From the NCBI GenBank assembly GCA_028287225.1, contig JAQBPZ010000386.1, positions 1 to 12,172 of the forward strand: DNA of 12,172 bases, in the 5' to 3' direction. Positions within the stretch are counted from its first letter, which is position 1, and each line of letters begins with the position of its first letter. This DNA comes from Gemmatimonadota bacterium. GTDB lineage: Bacteria; Gemmatimonadota; Gemmatimonadetes; Gemmatimonadales; Gemmatimonadaceae. The position numbers were made by a program, and so were the translations under genes. Under the pieces are notes generated by a model that searched no databases, was not told the origin of the DNA, and was given only the letters and a program-made list of their open reading frames with translations. Shown here piece after piece: positions 1 to 4,778 of the stretch.

Positions 1-1
1 G

Positions 2-394
2 GCTGGCAACACTGGTAGGGCGTTCGACCTTGAGACGGACCGCCGAATCGCAGAGTTTAAGTTCATCGACTGGCAGGGCGGCTCCGAGACGATCCGTCAG
101 AATTCGTTGTTCAAGGATTTTTTCCTCCTGGAAGACGAGGATACAGCAAAGCGTAGAGTGATGTATGTCCTCGACACTACATACCCATTAAAATTTCTGA
201 AGGCTGGCAGGGCACTTGAAAGCGTGATGAGCAAGCAGCCAAAACTGATGCAAAGGTTTCGTGACCGCTTTGATCAACGCTTTCAGACCGTCGGCGAATA
301 CTACGCCGCGCAAGGCGCGCGAGTCGAGCTGGTGGGGATCGGCGATCTGCTAGCAGCGGAGGTAGTCGCCGCGTTGTCAAGCACCGCTCTATGA
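2..394 (+). CDS. Conserved hypothetical protein, 5'-truncated, possible PD-(D/E)XK-like core
   Basis: The frame is open from base 2 to the TGA at 392-394, giving at least 130 residues, so the true start lies left of the window. The TTG at 107 is an internal codon, because the clearly protein-like sequence upstream of it is in the same frame. Near the visible N-terminus it reads FDLETDRRIAEFKF. An acidic residue followed by E-x-K on a hydrophobic strand is what the PD-(D/E)XK nuclease fold shows. The rest is rich in charged helices (FKDFFLLEDEDTAKRR, MQRFRDRFDQRF). I recall similar proteins of unknown function encoded in bacterial accessory DNA, but I cannot name a family. The gene ends 7 bases before an attC site, as a cassette gene does. 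I am confident it is coding; the nuclease reading is inference from one motif. Confidence 0.75.
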   Translation, partial: AGNTGRAFDLETDRRIAEFKFIDWQGGSETIRQNSLFKDFFLLEDEDTAKRRVMYVLDTTYPLKFLKAGRALESVMSKQPKLMQRFRDRFDQRFQTVGEYYAAQGARVELVGIGDLLAAEVVAALSSTAL

Positions 395-401
395 CCCTGT
401 G

Positions 402-494
402 CCCTAACGTACGCTGCAGCAGACGGGCGATTTGCGAAGCCGCGCCTCCGGCCCGATTATGAGACTCGCCCGCAACTGAGCTTAGGCGTTAGAT
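402..494 (+). other. attC recombination site 1 (integron)
   Basis: The left end reads CCCTAACG (R''-like, 402-409) and the right end CGTTAGAT (487-494), which fits the R' consensus GTTRRRY exactly at 488-494. Inside, CGGGCGA at 424-430 pairs perfectly with TCGCCCG at 466-472, and GCT at 413-415 with AGC at 479-481, with mismatched bases between, as expected for the folded bottom-strand hairpin. At 93 nt the length is normal for attC. It lies directly between two same-strand genes. Integron integrase cuts between G and TT of R', so the cassette boundary would be at 488/489. Confidence 0.8.
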
Positions 495-512
495 GGCCAT
501 AGAGGTGCATGC

Positions 513-1220
513 GTGATTGAGTTCAAGCGGGATGGGCAGGAAGCGCCGGTCGCGTGCGCGCGGTGCGGAAGTGACCGGACCGTCGTCGGCACGGTGCTCG
601 CCGAGAGCGAGGTGCGGTTCCGTCCGCGCGGCCTTCGCTGGTGGAAGCTCAACCGTGGCGTGCCGCTCGTCCCCGCGACCGTCCAGGGCTGCCTCGATTG
701 CGGGCGTCTTCTGGGGTTTGTCGATCCGGCCGAGCTCCGGGAGACGATCAGGCGCGCGGAAGGCGACGAGCTCCGAGCCGCCTTGACGCGCGCCCGCCCC
801 GCGACGTCGTCAGGATCGCGGGGGCCACCTGACGTGACGCTGAAGCCGACGAGCGCATTTGCGGTGGCTCGCTTCGCTCGCATCCTATTAAGCGCGCTCG
901 CAGCTTGGCTGAGGCGTTCGACGACCACGACCTCTCGCGCTTTTGTATATACGCCCGTATATTCTGGTGTGCGCTTCACCCGGGATCCCGAGAAGAGCGA
1001 GCGTAGTCTGGCGGAGCGGGGTTTCGACTTCGCGTTTGCCGCCAGCGTCTTCGCGGGTCCAACTCTCGAGCGCATCGACACGCGCCAGGACTATAGCGAG
1101 GTGCGCCGGATCGCCCTCGGGGTGGCCGACGAGATACCTTACCACCGTCTATACCGATCGGGCCGAGGCTGGCGAGGTCGTGCGTCGCATCAGTTCGGCC
1201 CGAGTGAGCAATCGCCGTGA
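513..1220 (+). CDS. Zinc-ribbon protein whose open frame runs through attC 2 into brnT
   Basis: The GTG at 513 is preceded by AGAGG at 501-505 at good spacing; the ATG at 509 leads to a stop after three codons. Residues 15-18 (CARC) and 60-63 (CLDC) form two CxxC knuckles, so a zinc ribbon of about 95 residues (513 to about 800) is the credible protein. It ends with the helix DPAELRETIRRAEGDELRAAL. I recall comparable two-knuckle proteins of unknown function. There is no in-frame stop before attC 2. The frame crosses the site (residues about 106-136), joins the brnT frame, and stops at 1218-1220 only because brnT is frameshifted. A TGA in another frame at 830-832, just inside attC 2, may mark the original stop before a small indel. 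The 235-residue ORF is therefore probably a chimera, and only its N-terminal part is a normal protein. Confidence 0.55.
   Translation: MIEFKRDGQEAPVACARCGSDRTVVGTVLAESEVRFRPRGLRWWKLNRGVPLVPATVQGCLDCGRLLGFVDPAELRETIRRAEGDELRAALTRARPATSSGSRGPPDVTLKPTSAFAVARFARILLSALAAWLRRSTTTTSRAFVYTPVYSGVRFTRDPEKSERSLAERGFDFAFAASVFAGPTLERIDTRQDYSEVRRIALGVADEIPYHRLYRSGRGWRGRASHQFGPSEQSP
827..922 (+). other. attC recombination site 2 (integron)
   Basis: The left end ACCTGAC (827-833) differs from R'' RYYYAAC at one base. The right end GTTCGAC (916-922) differs from GTTRRRY at one base. The interior carries GACGAGCGCATTTGCGG, closely related to the inner part of attC 1 and attC 4 (GACGGGCGATTTGC). GAGCGC pairs with GCGCTC to form the inner stem, and GGCTGAGGC near the right end partly pairs with GCTGAAGCC on the left. 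The length is 96 nt. It separates the zinc-ribbon gene from brnTA. Confidence is a little lower than for attC 1 because both core sites are imperfect. Confidence 0.65.
947..962 (+). promoter_or_regulatory. Palindromic operator upstream of brnT
   Basis: ATATACGCCCGTATAT is a perfect 7-bp inverted repeat around a 2-base spacer. It ends 6 bases before the brnT GTG at 969 and lies in an AT-rich island within GC-rich DNA. BrnA is a DNA-binding antitoxin known to autorepress brnTA in Brucella, so this is the expected place for its binding site. TATATA at 946-951 could serve as a -10 element, giving a very short leader. I see no clear -35. The operator role is inference from position and symmetry. 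Confidence 0.6.
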
Positions 1221-1254
1221 GCGCCATGCGTACCGCCAAGTCTTCCCGGGCTAA
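969..1254 (+). pseudogene. brnT: BrnT-family toxin of a type II toxin-antitoxin system, frameshifted
   Basis: BrnT toxins are small RelE-like ribonucleases that inhibit translation and are neutralised by BrnA. From the GTG at 969 the frame gives VRFTRDPEKSERSLAERG, FDFAFAASVFAGPTLERID and SEVRRIALGVADE, the normal BrnT N-terminal two thirds. At about 1131-1134 it leaves the correct frame. The C-terminal third (YLTTVYTDRAEAGEVVRRIS, then SARVSNRRERHAYRQVFPG) continues in the +1 frame to the TAA at 1252-1254. Loss of two bases from a GA-rich run (GAGAGA to GAGA) would explain the shift. The rebuilt protein is about 95 residues, normal for BrnT, and retains the conserved RRISSAR and ERHAY segments. 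Family assignment is firm. Whether the shift is real inactivation, selection against an active toxin or a sequencing error cannot be told here. Confidence 0.8.
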
Positions 1255-1564
1255 GCCCGCGCGCAGCGTGCCGCAGCACGGGCGCGCCAATCTCGCCCAG
1301 TTGCGTCGGGTGACGGAGGCCGAGATCGCCCGCACCTCGCCTGACGAGCTGCGTGACCTCCCCGCCGACTTCTGGGACGAGGCCGTTCCCGTGCTCGCTG
1401 CCGCGAAGGTCCCGATCTCGCTGCGCGTCGATGCGGACGTGCTGGCGTTTTTCCGGGAGAGCGGCCCTCGCTATCAGTCCCGAATGAACGCGGTGCTGCG
1501 CTCATACATGGAGCGGTCGTCGAAGCCGGCAGCCAAGTCGGCCAAACGGCGCGGGATCGCCTGA
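1226..1564 (+). CDS. brnA: BrnA-family antitoxin
   Basis: The protein of about 112 residues has a basic N-terminal tail followed by the BrnA core: DLPADFWDEAVPVL, AKVPISLRVDADVLAFFRES, then GPRYQSRMNAVLRSYMER. BrnA binds and neutralises BrnT and uses a ribbon-helix-helix fold to bind its own operator. The strand segment PISLRVDADVL and the RMNAVLRSYM helix match that fold. I chose the ATG at 1226; an in-frame GTG at 1217 would add three residues. The gene overlaps the 3' end of brnT by 29 bases, the usual toxin-first coupled arrangement. It is intact although its toxin is broken, so it may persist as an orphan antitoxin and repressor. Its TGA at 1562-1564 lies inside the left end of attC 3, a tight gene-attC fit typical of cassettes. 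Confidence 0.88.
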   Translation: MRTAKSSRAKPARSVPQHGRANLAQLRRVTEAEIARTSPDELRDLPADFWDEAVPVLAAAKVPISLRVDADVLAFFRESGPRYQSRMNAVLRSYMERSSKPAAKSAKRRGIA

Positions 1565-1594
1565 CGTGCGCTGCAGCTAGCAAGGGCGTTAGGC
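1559..1594 (+). other. attC site 3, internally shortened
   Basis: GCCTGACG (1559-1566) pairs over 8 positions, with one G-U-type mismatch, with CGTTAGGC (1587-1594). The right end GTTAGGC fits the R' consensus exactly. Its first 20 bases (CTGACGTGCGCTGCAGC...) align with the left end of attC 1 (CTAACGTACGCTGCAGC...), but the whole central part is missing, leaving 36 nt against 93-96 nt for its neighbours. Functional attC sites are usually about 57 nt or longer, so this looks like a deletion or a left-right hybrid. It still sits exactly between two cassette genes. Confidence 0.6.
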
Positions 1595-1628
1595 GGCAGC
1601 CAGACTTCAATGTGAGGCAATAAGTACA

Positions 1629-1910
1629 GTGCTGGCGTTCCGATCCGCGCTCGCGAGCGCGATTCCCCCCTTGTCGGTTCTCTGGTTCCTCGCCTTCTCC
1701 ATCTATGGTATGTACCTCGAGGAGAGGCTCTCGCGGTATCGCGGAGTGGGGCAGCACATCGCGAGAGAGAACCGCTGGAATCCTGGCCTTTACCCAGTCG
1801 AAGCAGCGAAATGGCTCGCACGCGATCAACGCTGGCACCAGCTGCGTATTCCCGTATGGCTCGGTACTCTCGTCGTCAGCAACGTGCTGTATTTTCTGGT
1901 CAAACCGTAG
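1629..1910 (+). CDS. Small two-helix membrane protein of unknown function
   Basis: The 93-residue product starts at GTG 1629, with GAGG at 1614-1617 as a weak ribosome site, and ends at TAG 1908-1910. Residues about 9-27 (ASAIPPLSVLWFLAFSIYG) and 74-90 (PVWLGTLVVSNVLYFLV) are hydrophobic membrane spans. Between them lies a soluble loop of about 45 residues with several Arg and Trp (RENRWNPGLY, RDQRWHQLRIP). I do not recognise the family. It fills a cassette of about 420 bases between attC 3 and attC 4 and has no visible promoter, so expression would depend on upstream transcription. A competing frame at 1705-1926 is Ser/Arg-rich and has no membrane pattern, so I treat it as a shadow. Confidence 0.7.
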   Translation: MLAFRSALASAIPPLSVLWFLAFSIYGMYLEERLSRYRGVGQHIARENRWNPGLYPVEAAKWLARDQRWHQLRIPVWLGTLVVSNVLYFLVKP

Positions 1911-1920
1911 CGACCCTGCC

Positions 1921-2014
1921 GCCTAACGTGGGCGGCAGCCGACGGGCGATTTGCTGGACGGCTCGCTGCGATCGCATTATTGAAGCAGCCCGCCGCTGCG
2001 CTGGGGCGTCAGGG
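1921..2014 (+). other. attC recombination site 4 (integron)
   Basis: The left end GCCTAAC (1921-1927) fits R'' RYYYAAC exactly. The right end is GTCAGGG (2008-2014), with C for T at the third position and an atypical last base. The interior has GACGGGCGATTTGC, shared with attC 1. GCAGCC with GGGC on the left pairs with GCCC and GCTGC on the right (about 1985-1998) to form the inner stem. The length is 94 nt. It begins 10 bases after the preceding stop codon. Confidence 0.75.
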
Positions 2015-2035
2015 GCCACTTCTCCTTTCGTTTCC

Positions 2036-2104
2036 GGAAGTTCCTGGATGCGCATCCCGCTTCTGGTGATTCCCACGGCACTGGCGCCCGGCGGAAGTTC
2101 CTGG
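2036..2104 (+). repeat. Two 12-bp direct repeats containing GGAA-N-TTCC
   Basis: GGAAGTTCCTGG occurs at 2036-2047 and again at 2093-2104, starting 57 bases apart, just inside the left edge of the cassette and before the GTG at 2113. Each copy contains the palindromic core GGAA-G-TTCC. They could be paired protein-binding sites for a cassette-borne promoter or the trace of a small duplication; no promoter hexamers are clear. Confidence 0.4.
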
Positions 2105-2112
2105 GCCAATCC

Positions 2113-2450
2113 GTGACCACCCGAGCAGATACCCGGACGACCGCTGCCCTCGTCGAGGCAGTCATCACGCCGCTCAGCGCGAAGCTGGCCACCGGGCACC
2201 CGCGCTGGGGCGACGAACGGCGCGGAACCGCGGCCTGGCTGGCGTGGGATGTCCAGTCGGGTGGCGCTGGGACCAGGCGGCCCGGGCGCTTTCTGCTGCC
2301 ATCTTCCGCGCCACCGGTGCACGGGCGCGGGTGCCCGCTGACACCATATGGACACGTCTCGCCGTTGAGGGCACGGAAGGCGAAGGCGACACGGCAGTGC
2401 TCCACATCGACCGCGGAACGCGCGGTTGCAGCGCGGCAGTTGGACCGTGA
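2113..2450 (+). pseudogene. Probable decayed coding region, frameshifted, unknown product
   Basis: From GTG 2113 the frame reads plausibly as protein for about 50 codons (TTAALVEAVITPLSAKLATG, RGTAAWLAWDVQSG) with mostly G/C third positions, then turns into Pro/Arg/Ser-rich text. At about 2262 the neighbouring frame takes over with GWRWDQAARALSAAIFRATG, VPADTIWTRLAVEGTEG and TAVLHIDRGTRG, ending at TGA 2448-2450. Joined, they would give about 110 residues, which suggests one gene broken by a single-base indel. I do not recognise the product. The original frame stays open into the DinB gene downstream, so a naive call would fuse the two. It may equally be non-coding; confidence is low. Confidence 0.35.
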
Positions 2451-2460
2451 GATTCTGCCC

Positions 2461-3018
2461 GTGACCAATTCGCGGCACCTCTTGCAGCACTTCCTGGCTG
2501 CTATCGCATACCGCACGCAGAAGGCGCTGCGTGGCGCGCCGGCCGAGTTCGGGGACTTTCGGGCGGGAACGCACGTCCGGACCCCGCACGAACTGGTGTG
2601 GCACATGACCGGCGTCATCGGCTACGCGCGCACCATGCTGCACGGGGGCGACTTTGCGCCCCCGCGCCTCGACACCTTGGCCGAGGAGGTCGCGCGGTTC
2701 CACGCCACCCTCGAAGCGTTGCGGGACGATCTTGCCGATGCCGCGCTGACGGCCCGGATCAGCGATGCGCAGTTTCTCCAGGGGCCACTCGCGGATGCGA
2801 TGACGCATGCGGGGCAACTGGCGCTCCTCCGGCGCCTGGCCGGAGTACCCGTCCCATCCGAAAACTTCATTCATGCCGCAATCGACTCCGCCAACGTCGG
2901 CGAGGACCAGCCTGCCCCGGTCGCTCCGGACGCGTGGTGGCGCCCGGATCAGCCGCCGTTGCCGCCGGCGCCGGACCCGCTGCAGGCGCACGATGCCAGG
3001 ACGCCACATGCGTCGTAG
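2461..3018 (+). CDS. DinB-like (DinB/YfiT superfamily) protein
   Basis: The product of 185 residues begins at GTG 2461. DinB-fold proteins are four-helix bundles that bind a metal through histidines; many are damage-inducible or act as thiol-dependent transferases. Visible features are the opening helix NSRHLLQHFLAAIAYRTQK, then VRTPHELVWHMTGVIGYART with the candidate metal ligand His48, a helix around residues 71-92, and ADAMTHAGQLALLRRLAG with His116 in the T-H-x-G-Q setting usual for the family. The open frame extends upstream to 2113, but homology-like sequence starts only at 2461, so I chose that start; no strong ribosome site precedes it. It lies in the same cassette as the decayed ORF upstream and the VOC stump 35 bases downstream. 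The family call is from recognised sequence style; the substrate is unknown. Confidence 0.75.
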   Translation: MTNSRHLLQHFLAAIAYRTQKALRGAPAEFGDFRAGTHVRTPHELVWHMTGVIGYARTMLHGGDFAPPRLDTLAEEVARFHATLEALRDDLADAALTARISDAQFLQGPLADAMTHAGQLALLRRLAGVPVPSENFIHAAIDSANVGEDQPAPVAPDAWWRPDQPPLPPAPDPLQAHDARTPHAS

Positions 3019-3053
3019 CACCGAACACCTTCGGTAAGAAGAACTGGGAGAAC

Positions 3054-3245
3054 ATGACGCTCAAGCGCATGGACAACATGGGGATCGTGGTCGAATCCCT
3101 CGACGCGCCCATCGCATTCTTCACCGCGCTTGGCATGAGGCTCGAAGGACGAGCCATGATCGAAGGCGAGTGGGCCGGGCGCATCGCCAGGGCCTGCCGG
3201 TGCGAGCAGGAGCTACGCGTCTTCGGCTTCGGCCCGCGGTGCTGA
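3054..3245 (+). pseudogene. VOC/glyoxalase-superfamily gene fragment, 3'-truncated
   Basis: ATG 3054 is preceded by GGGAG at 3046-3050. The first 43 residues (MTLKRMDNMGIVVESLDAPI, AFFTALGMRLEGRAMIEGEW) are the standard first beta-alpha-beta unit of a vicinal-oxygen-chelate protein. After AGR, at about 3182, the text loses all family resemblance (ACRCEQELRVFGFGPRC) and stops at 3243-3245. A family member would run to about 130-150 residues, so roughly two thirds is missing and replaced by unrelated sequence that leads straight into attC 5. An indel or deletion that joined the stump to other DNA is likely. It is probably translated as a 63-residue nonfunctional peptide, if at all. Confidence 0.7.
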
Positions 3246-3270
3246 GCGCGGTACTGAAACGGCGCGGGAA

Positions 3271-3335
3271 GTGTAGCCTGGGAATTCATTCGAGCCGCCA
3301 CCGCTCCGCAGCGCGGCTAAATTCAGGCGTCAGAC
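3271..3335 (+). other. attC-like site 5 (right end of the recognisable array)
   Basis: The right end GCGTCAGAC (3327-3335) contains GTCAGAC, one base off the GTTRRRY consensus. The stem is good: GCCTG (3276-3280) pairs with CAGGC (3324-3328), AATT (3283-3286) with AATT (3320-3323), and AGCCGC (3293-3298) with GCGGCT (3313-3318), with unpaired GG and CATTCG bulges on the left arm, much like the extrahelical bases of attC. The left R'' (GTGTAGCC) is poor. Its total length is about 65 nt. A terminator for the VOC stump is the alternative. Confidence 0.5.
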
Positions 3336-3363
3336 ACCGACCGCGTCCCGTTACCGAGTCAGC

Positions 3364-3648
3364 ATGACAGGAAAGCAATACCGACTGATAAGTGCCACCG
3401 GCGAAGAGGTACTCAGCGATGTGCCGGGGACCCTGGGGGGAAACCGCCGTCGAAGGATCTACGGGCGTCTCGACTGTCGGAGCGCCGTCGGCTCATTACC
3501 GACCGGGTATGCCAGGGTCCGGGTGTTCTTTGCGGACGAGGCGACGGCCCTGGCCGCCGGCTACCGCCCGTGCGCGAGCTGCATGCGTGAAGAATACCGG
3601 GCGTGGGTGGAGCAGTCGTTGCGCGAAGGGAAGCAGGACCTGGGGTGA
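3364..3648 (+). CDS. Small Ada-type metal-binding domain protein
   Basis: The 94-residue product resembles the zinc domain of Ada (Ada_Zn_binding), which in full-length Ada repairs DNA phosphotriesters through a zinc-bound cysteine. The signature YGRLDCRSA is at about residues 33-41 and FFADEATALAAGYRPCASC at 55-73. Visible cysteines are Cys38, Cys70 and Cys73; Ada itself uses four, and the second (C-x3-C) is absent here. I recall stand-alone relatives with the same YGRLDC...GYRPCxxC layout, so three cysteines may be normal for this small subfamily. No methyltransferase or AraC-type domain follows. The ATG at 3364 comes 29 bases after attC 5, as in a cassette, but I find no convincing attC after the TGA at 3646-3648. 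Whether it repairs DNA, senses metal or does something else is unknown. Confidence 0.72.
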   Translation: MTGKQYRLISATGEEVLSDVPGTLGGNRRRRIYGRLDCRSAVGSLPTGYARVRVFFADEATALAAGYRPCASCMREEYRAWVEQSLREGKQDLG

Positions 3649-3993
3649 GGCCGGTCTCTCGCGTGCGCCGCTGCCGACGAGGGTATTTGTGGCGAGCAGA
3701 TGGCTGTGCCCTGCTCGGCTCCATCGCATACTCGGCCTCGAAGCGCGCGCTGGGCGCCCGCAGCTGAACTTCAGCCAGCACCGACCCTCGAAGAAATCCA
3801 TGCGCGGCGGGTCGAAGAGTCTGGCCTGCCACGCCATCAGCGATACTCTCACGTAATGCGACCTCTCGTCGCGATGCGTTATGCGCCGAGGGGGTAGCCG
3901 TTCGCGGAACTGCGCGCGACAACCGCCGGGTGTGCGTCCTCGGTGACGAGGTGTCTCCTGGCCGCTGGTTCACCAGCGCTGAAGGTGAAGCGA
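3649..3993. other. Stretch of 345 bases without a convincing gene
   Basis: No + strand frame here has a ribosome site or a recognisable motif. On the - strand, a frame read leftwards from GTG at 3852 has G/C-rich third positions for about 30 codons (VSLMAWQARLFDPPRMDFF) but runs back over the Ada-like gene and matches nothing I know; it could be a gene remnant. At 3858-3872 GCGAC and GTCGC form a short hairpin, followed by GCGTTATGC (3876-3884), which faintly resembles an attC right end without a matching left end. A 16-base inverted repeat at 3963-3978 is listed separately. Confidence 0.5.
3963..3978 (+). promoter_or_regulatory. Inverted repeat just upstream of a membrane-protein gene
   Basis: CGCTGGTTCACCAGCG is a perfect 7-bp inverted repeat with a 2-base centre. 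It ends 15 bases before ATG 3994 and just ahead of its ribosome site. It has no T-tract, so an operator or a translation-controlling hairpin is as likely as a terminator. Its role is unproven. Confidence 0.35.
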
Positions 3994-4485
3994 ATGCATC
4001 TGAAGCTCGGTGACCTCGAACGGAACTGTCTGCTCTGGGCGGCGTCCGGGGCACTGATTGGCCCTGGCGCGTACATCGTGCTCGTCGCCGTCGTGGGGTT
4101 CGTCACGGAGGCCTTCAGGGGCCAGCCGCTCTCCGAGCTGCTCGGCCTGACGCTGGTCACGATCTACTTCGGCCTGTTCCTGCTCCTGCTGGCATCGCTC
4201 ACGATGACGCCGTTCGTGGCTCCCTTCCTCTTCTTGTGGGCATGGCTCGCACGCGGGTATCCCGCGATGGAGACGACAGGGGGTGTCGTCCTTGGCGGAG
4301 GGTTGCTCGCGGGATGCGTCGCGCTGGTCGCGTGCGTACTCTATCCCCACGAGGGACGCCTGGGGCCTGATCTCTCGCTTGCATTCCTGTTCTTCCTGCC
4401 GACGTGGATGGGGCTGACGCTGCCCCGCCTGCTGATCGCGCCCCTGCGGCCAGGCCGCTTTCTCGGTTCTGCGCCGCCTTTGTAG
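3994..4485 (+). CDS. Polytopic membrane protein of unknown function
   Basis: I start it at ATG 3994 because GAAGGTGA at 3981-3988 is a good ribosome site and the protein then opens MHLKLGDLERNCLLW. The same frame extends to a GTG at 3943 without such support. The 163-residue product has about five hydrophobic segments: residues about 13-37, 48-66, 68-84, 92-115 and 122-145, joined by short loops. It ends in a basic tail (RLLIAPLRPGRF). No catalytic motif is visible and I do not recognise the family. It is the last gene before a strong hairpin at 4503-4529 and is not clearly linked to its neighbours. Confidence 0.75.
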   Translation: MHLKLGDLERNCLLWAASGALIGPGAYIVLVAVVGFVTEAFRGQPLSELLGLTLVTIYFGLFLLLLASLTMTPFVAPFLFLWAWLARGYPAMETTGGVVLGGGLLAGCVALVACVLYPHEGRLGPDLSLAFLFFLPTWMGLTLPRLLIAPLRPGRFLGSAPPL

Positions 4486-4502
4486 CGAGATGGACGCTCG
4501 GG

Positions 4503-4529
4503 GCGCCACGCGCGCGCCTGGCGTGGCGC
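4503..4529 (+). terminator. Strong hairpin after the membrane-protein gene
   Basis: GCGCCACGC (4503-4511) and GCGTGGCGC (4521-4529) are exact complements around a 9-base loop, starting 18 bases after the stop at 4485. There is no T-run, so this would be a non-canonical or Rho-assisted terminator or an mRNA 3'-end stabiliser. From here to 4778 I see no supportable gene; the open frames are Arg/Ser-rich shadows. Confidence 0.45.
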
Positions 4530-4778
4530 TGCTGCAATCGAGCGCGATCGGGACAGCATGGCGGTTTCCAGTTCTCGCGCTGCTATCGCGTGCACGCTGG
4601 CGAGCCGCATATTGAGCAGCGATCGCGACCTCGAGGGTCCTCCGAGCGCAAGCGCGCCGCGGGCGGCGCGCCTGGCGCGGGCGTACCATACCGCGTGTCG
4701 ACAGGCCGGAGGGGTGCGCGCCGGCTCTCGCGCACGCCGCGCTGATCCACCACGTCCGCTCAACGTCCACCCGGCCCC

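Noticed and set aside
1900..3021. Long minus-strand frame (373 codons) opposite the DinB cassette
   Set aside because: Arg/Gly/Gln-rich text with no motif, spanning an attC and the DinB gene. It is the usual antisense shadow of a high-GC gene.
3851..3884. Short attC ending in GCGTTATGC after the Ada-like gene
   Set aside because: GTTATGC departs from GTTRRRY and no complementary left end exists within 150 bases; only a 5-bp stem forms.
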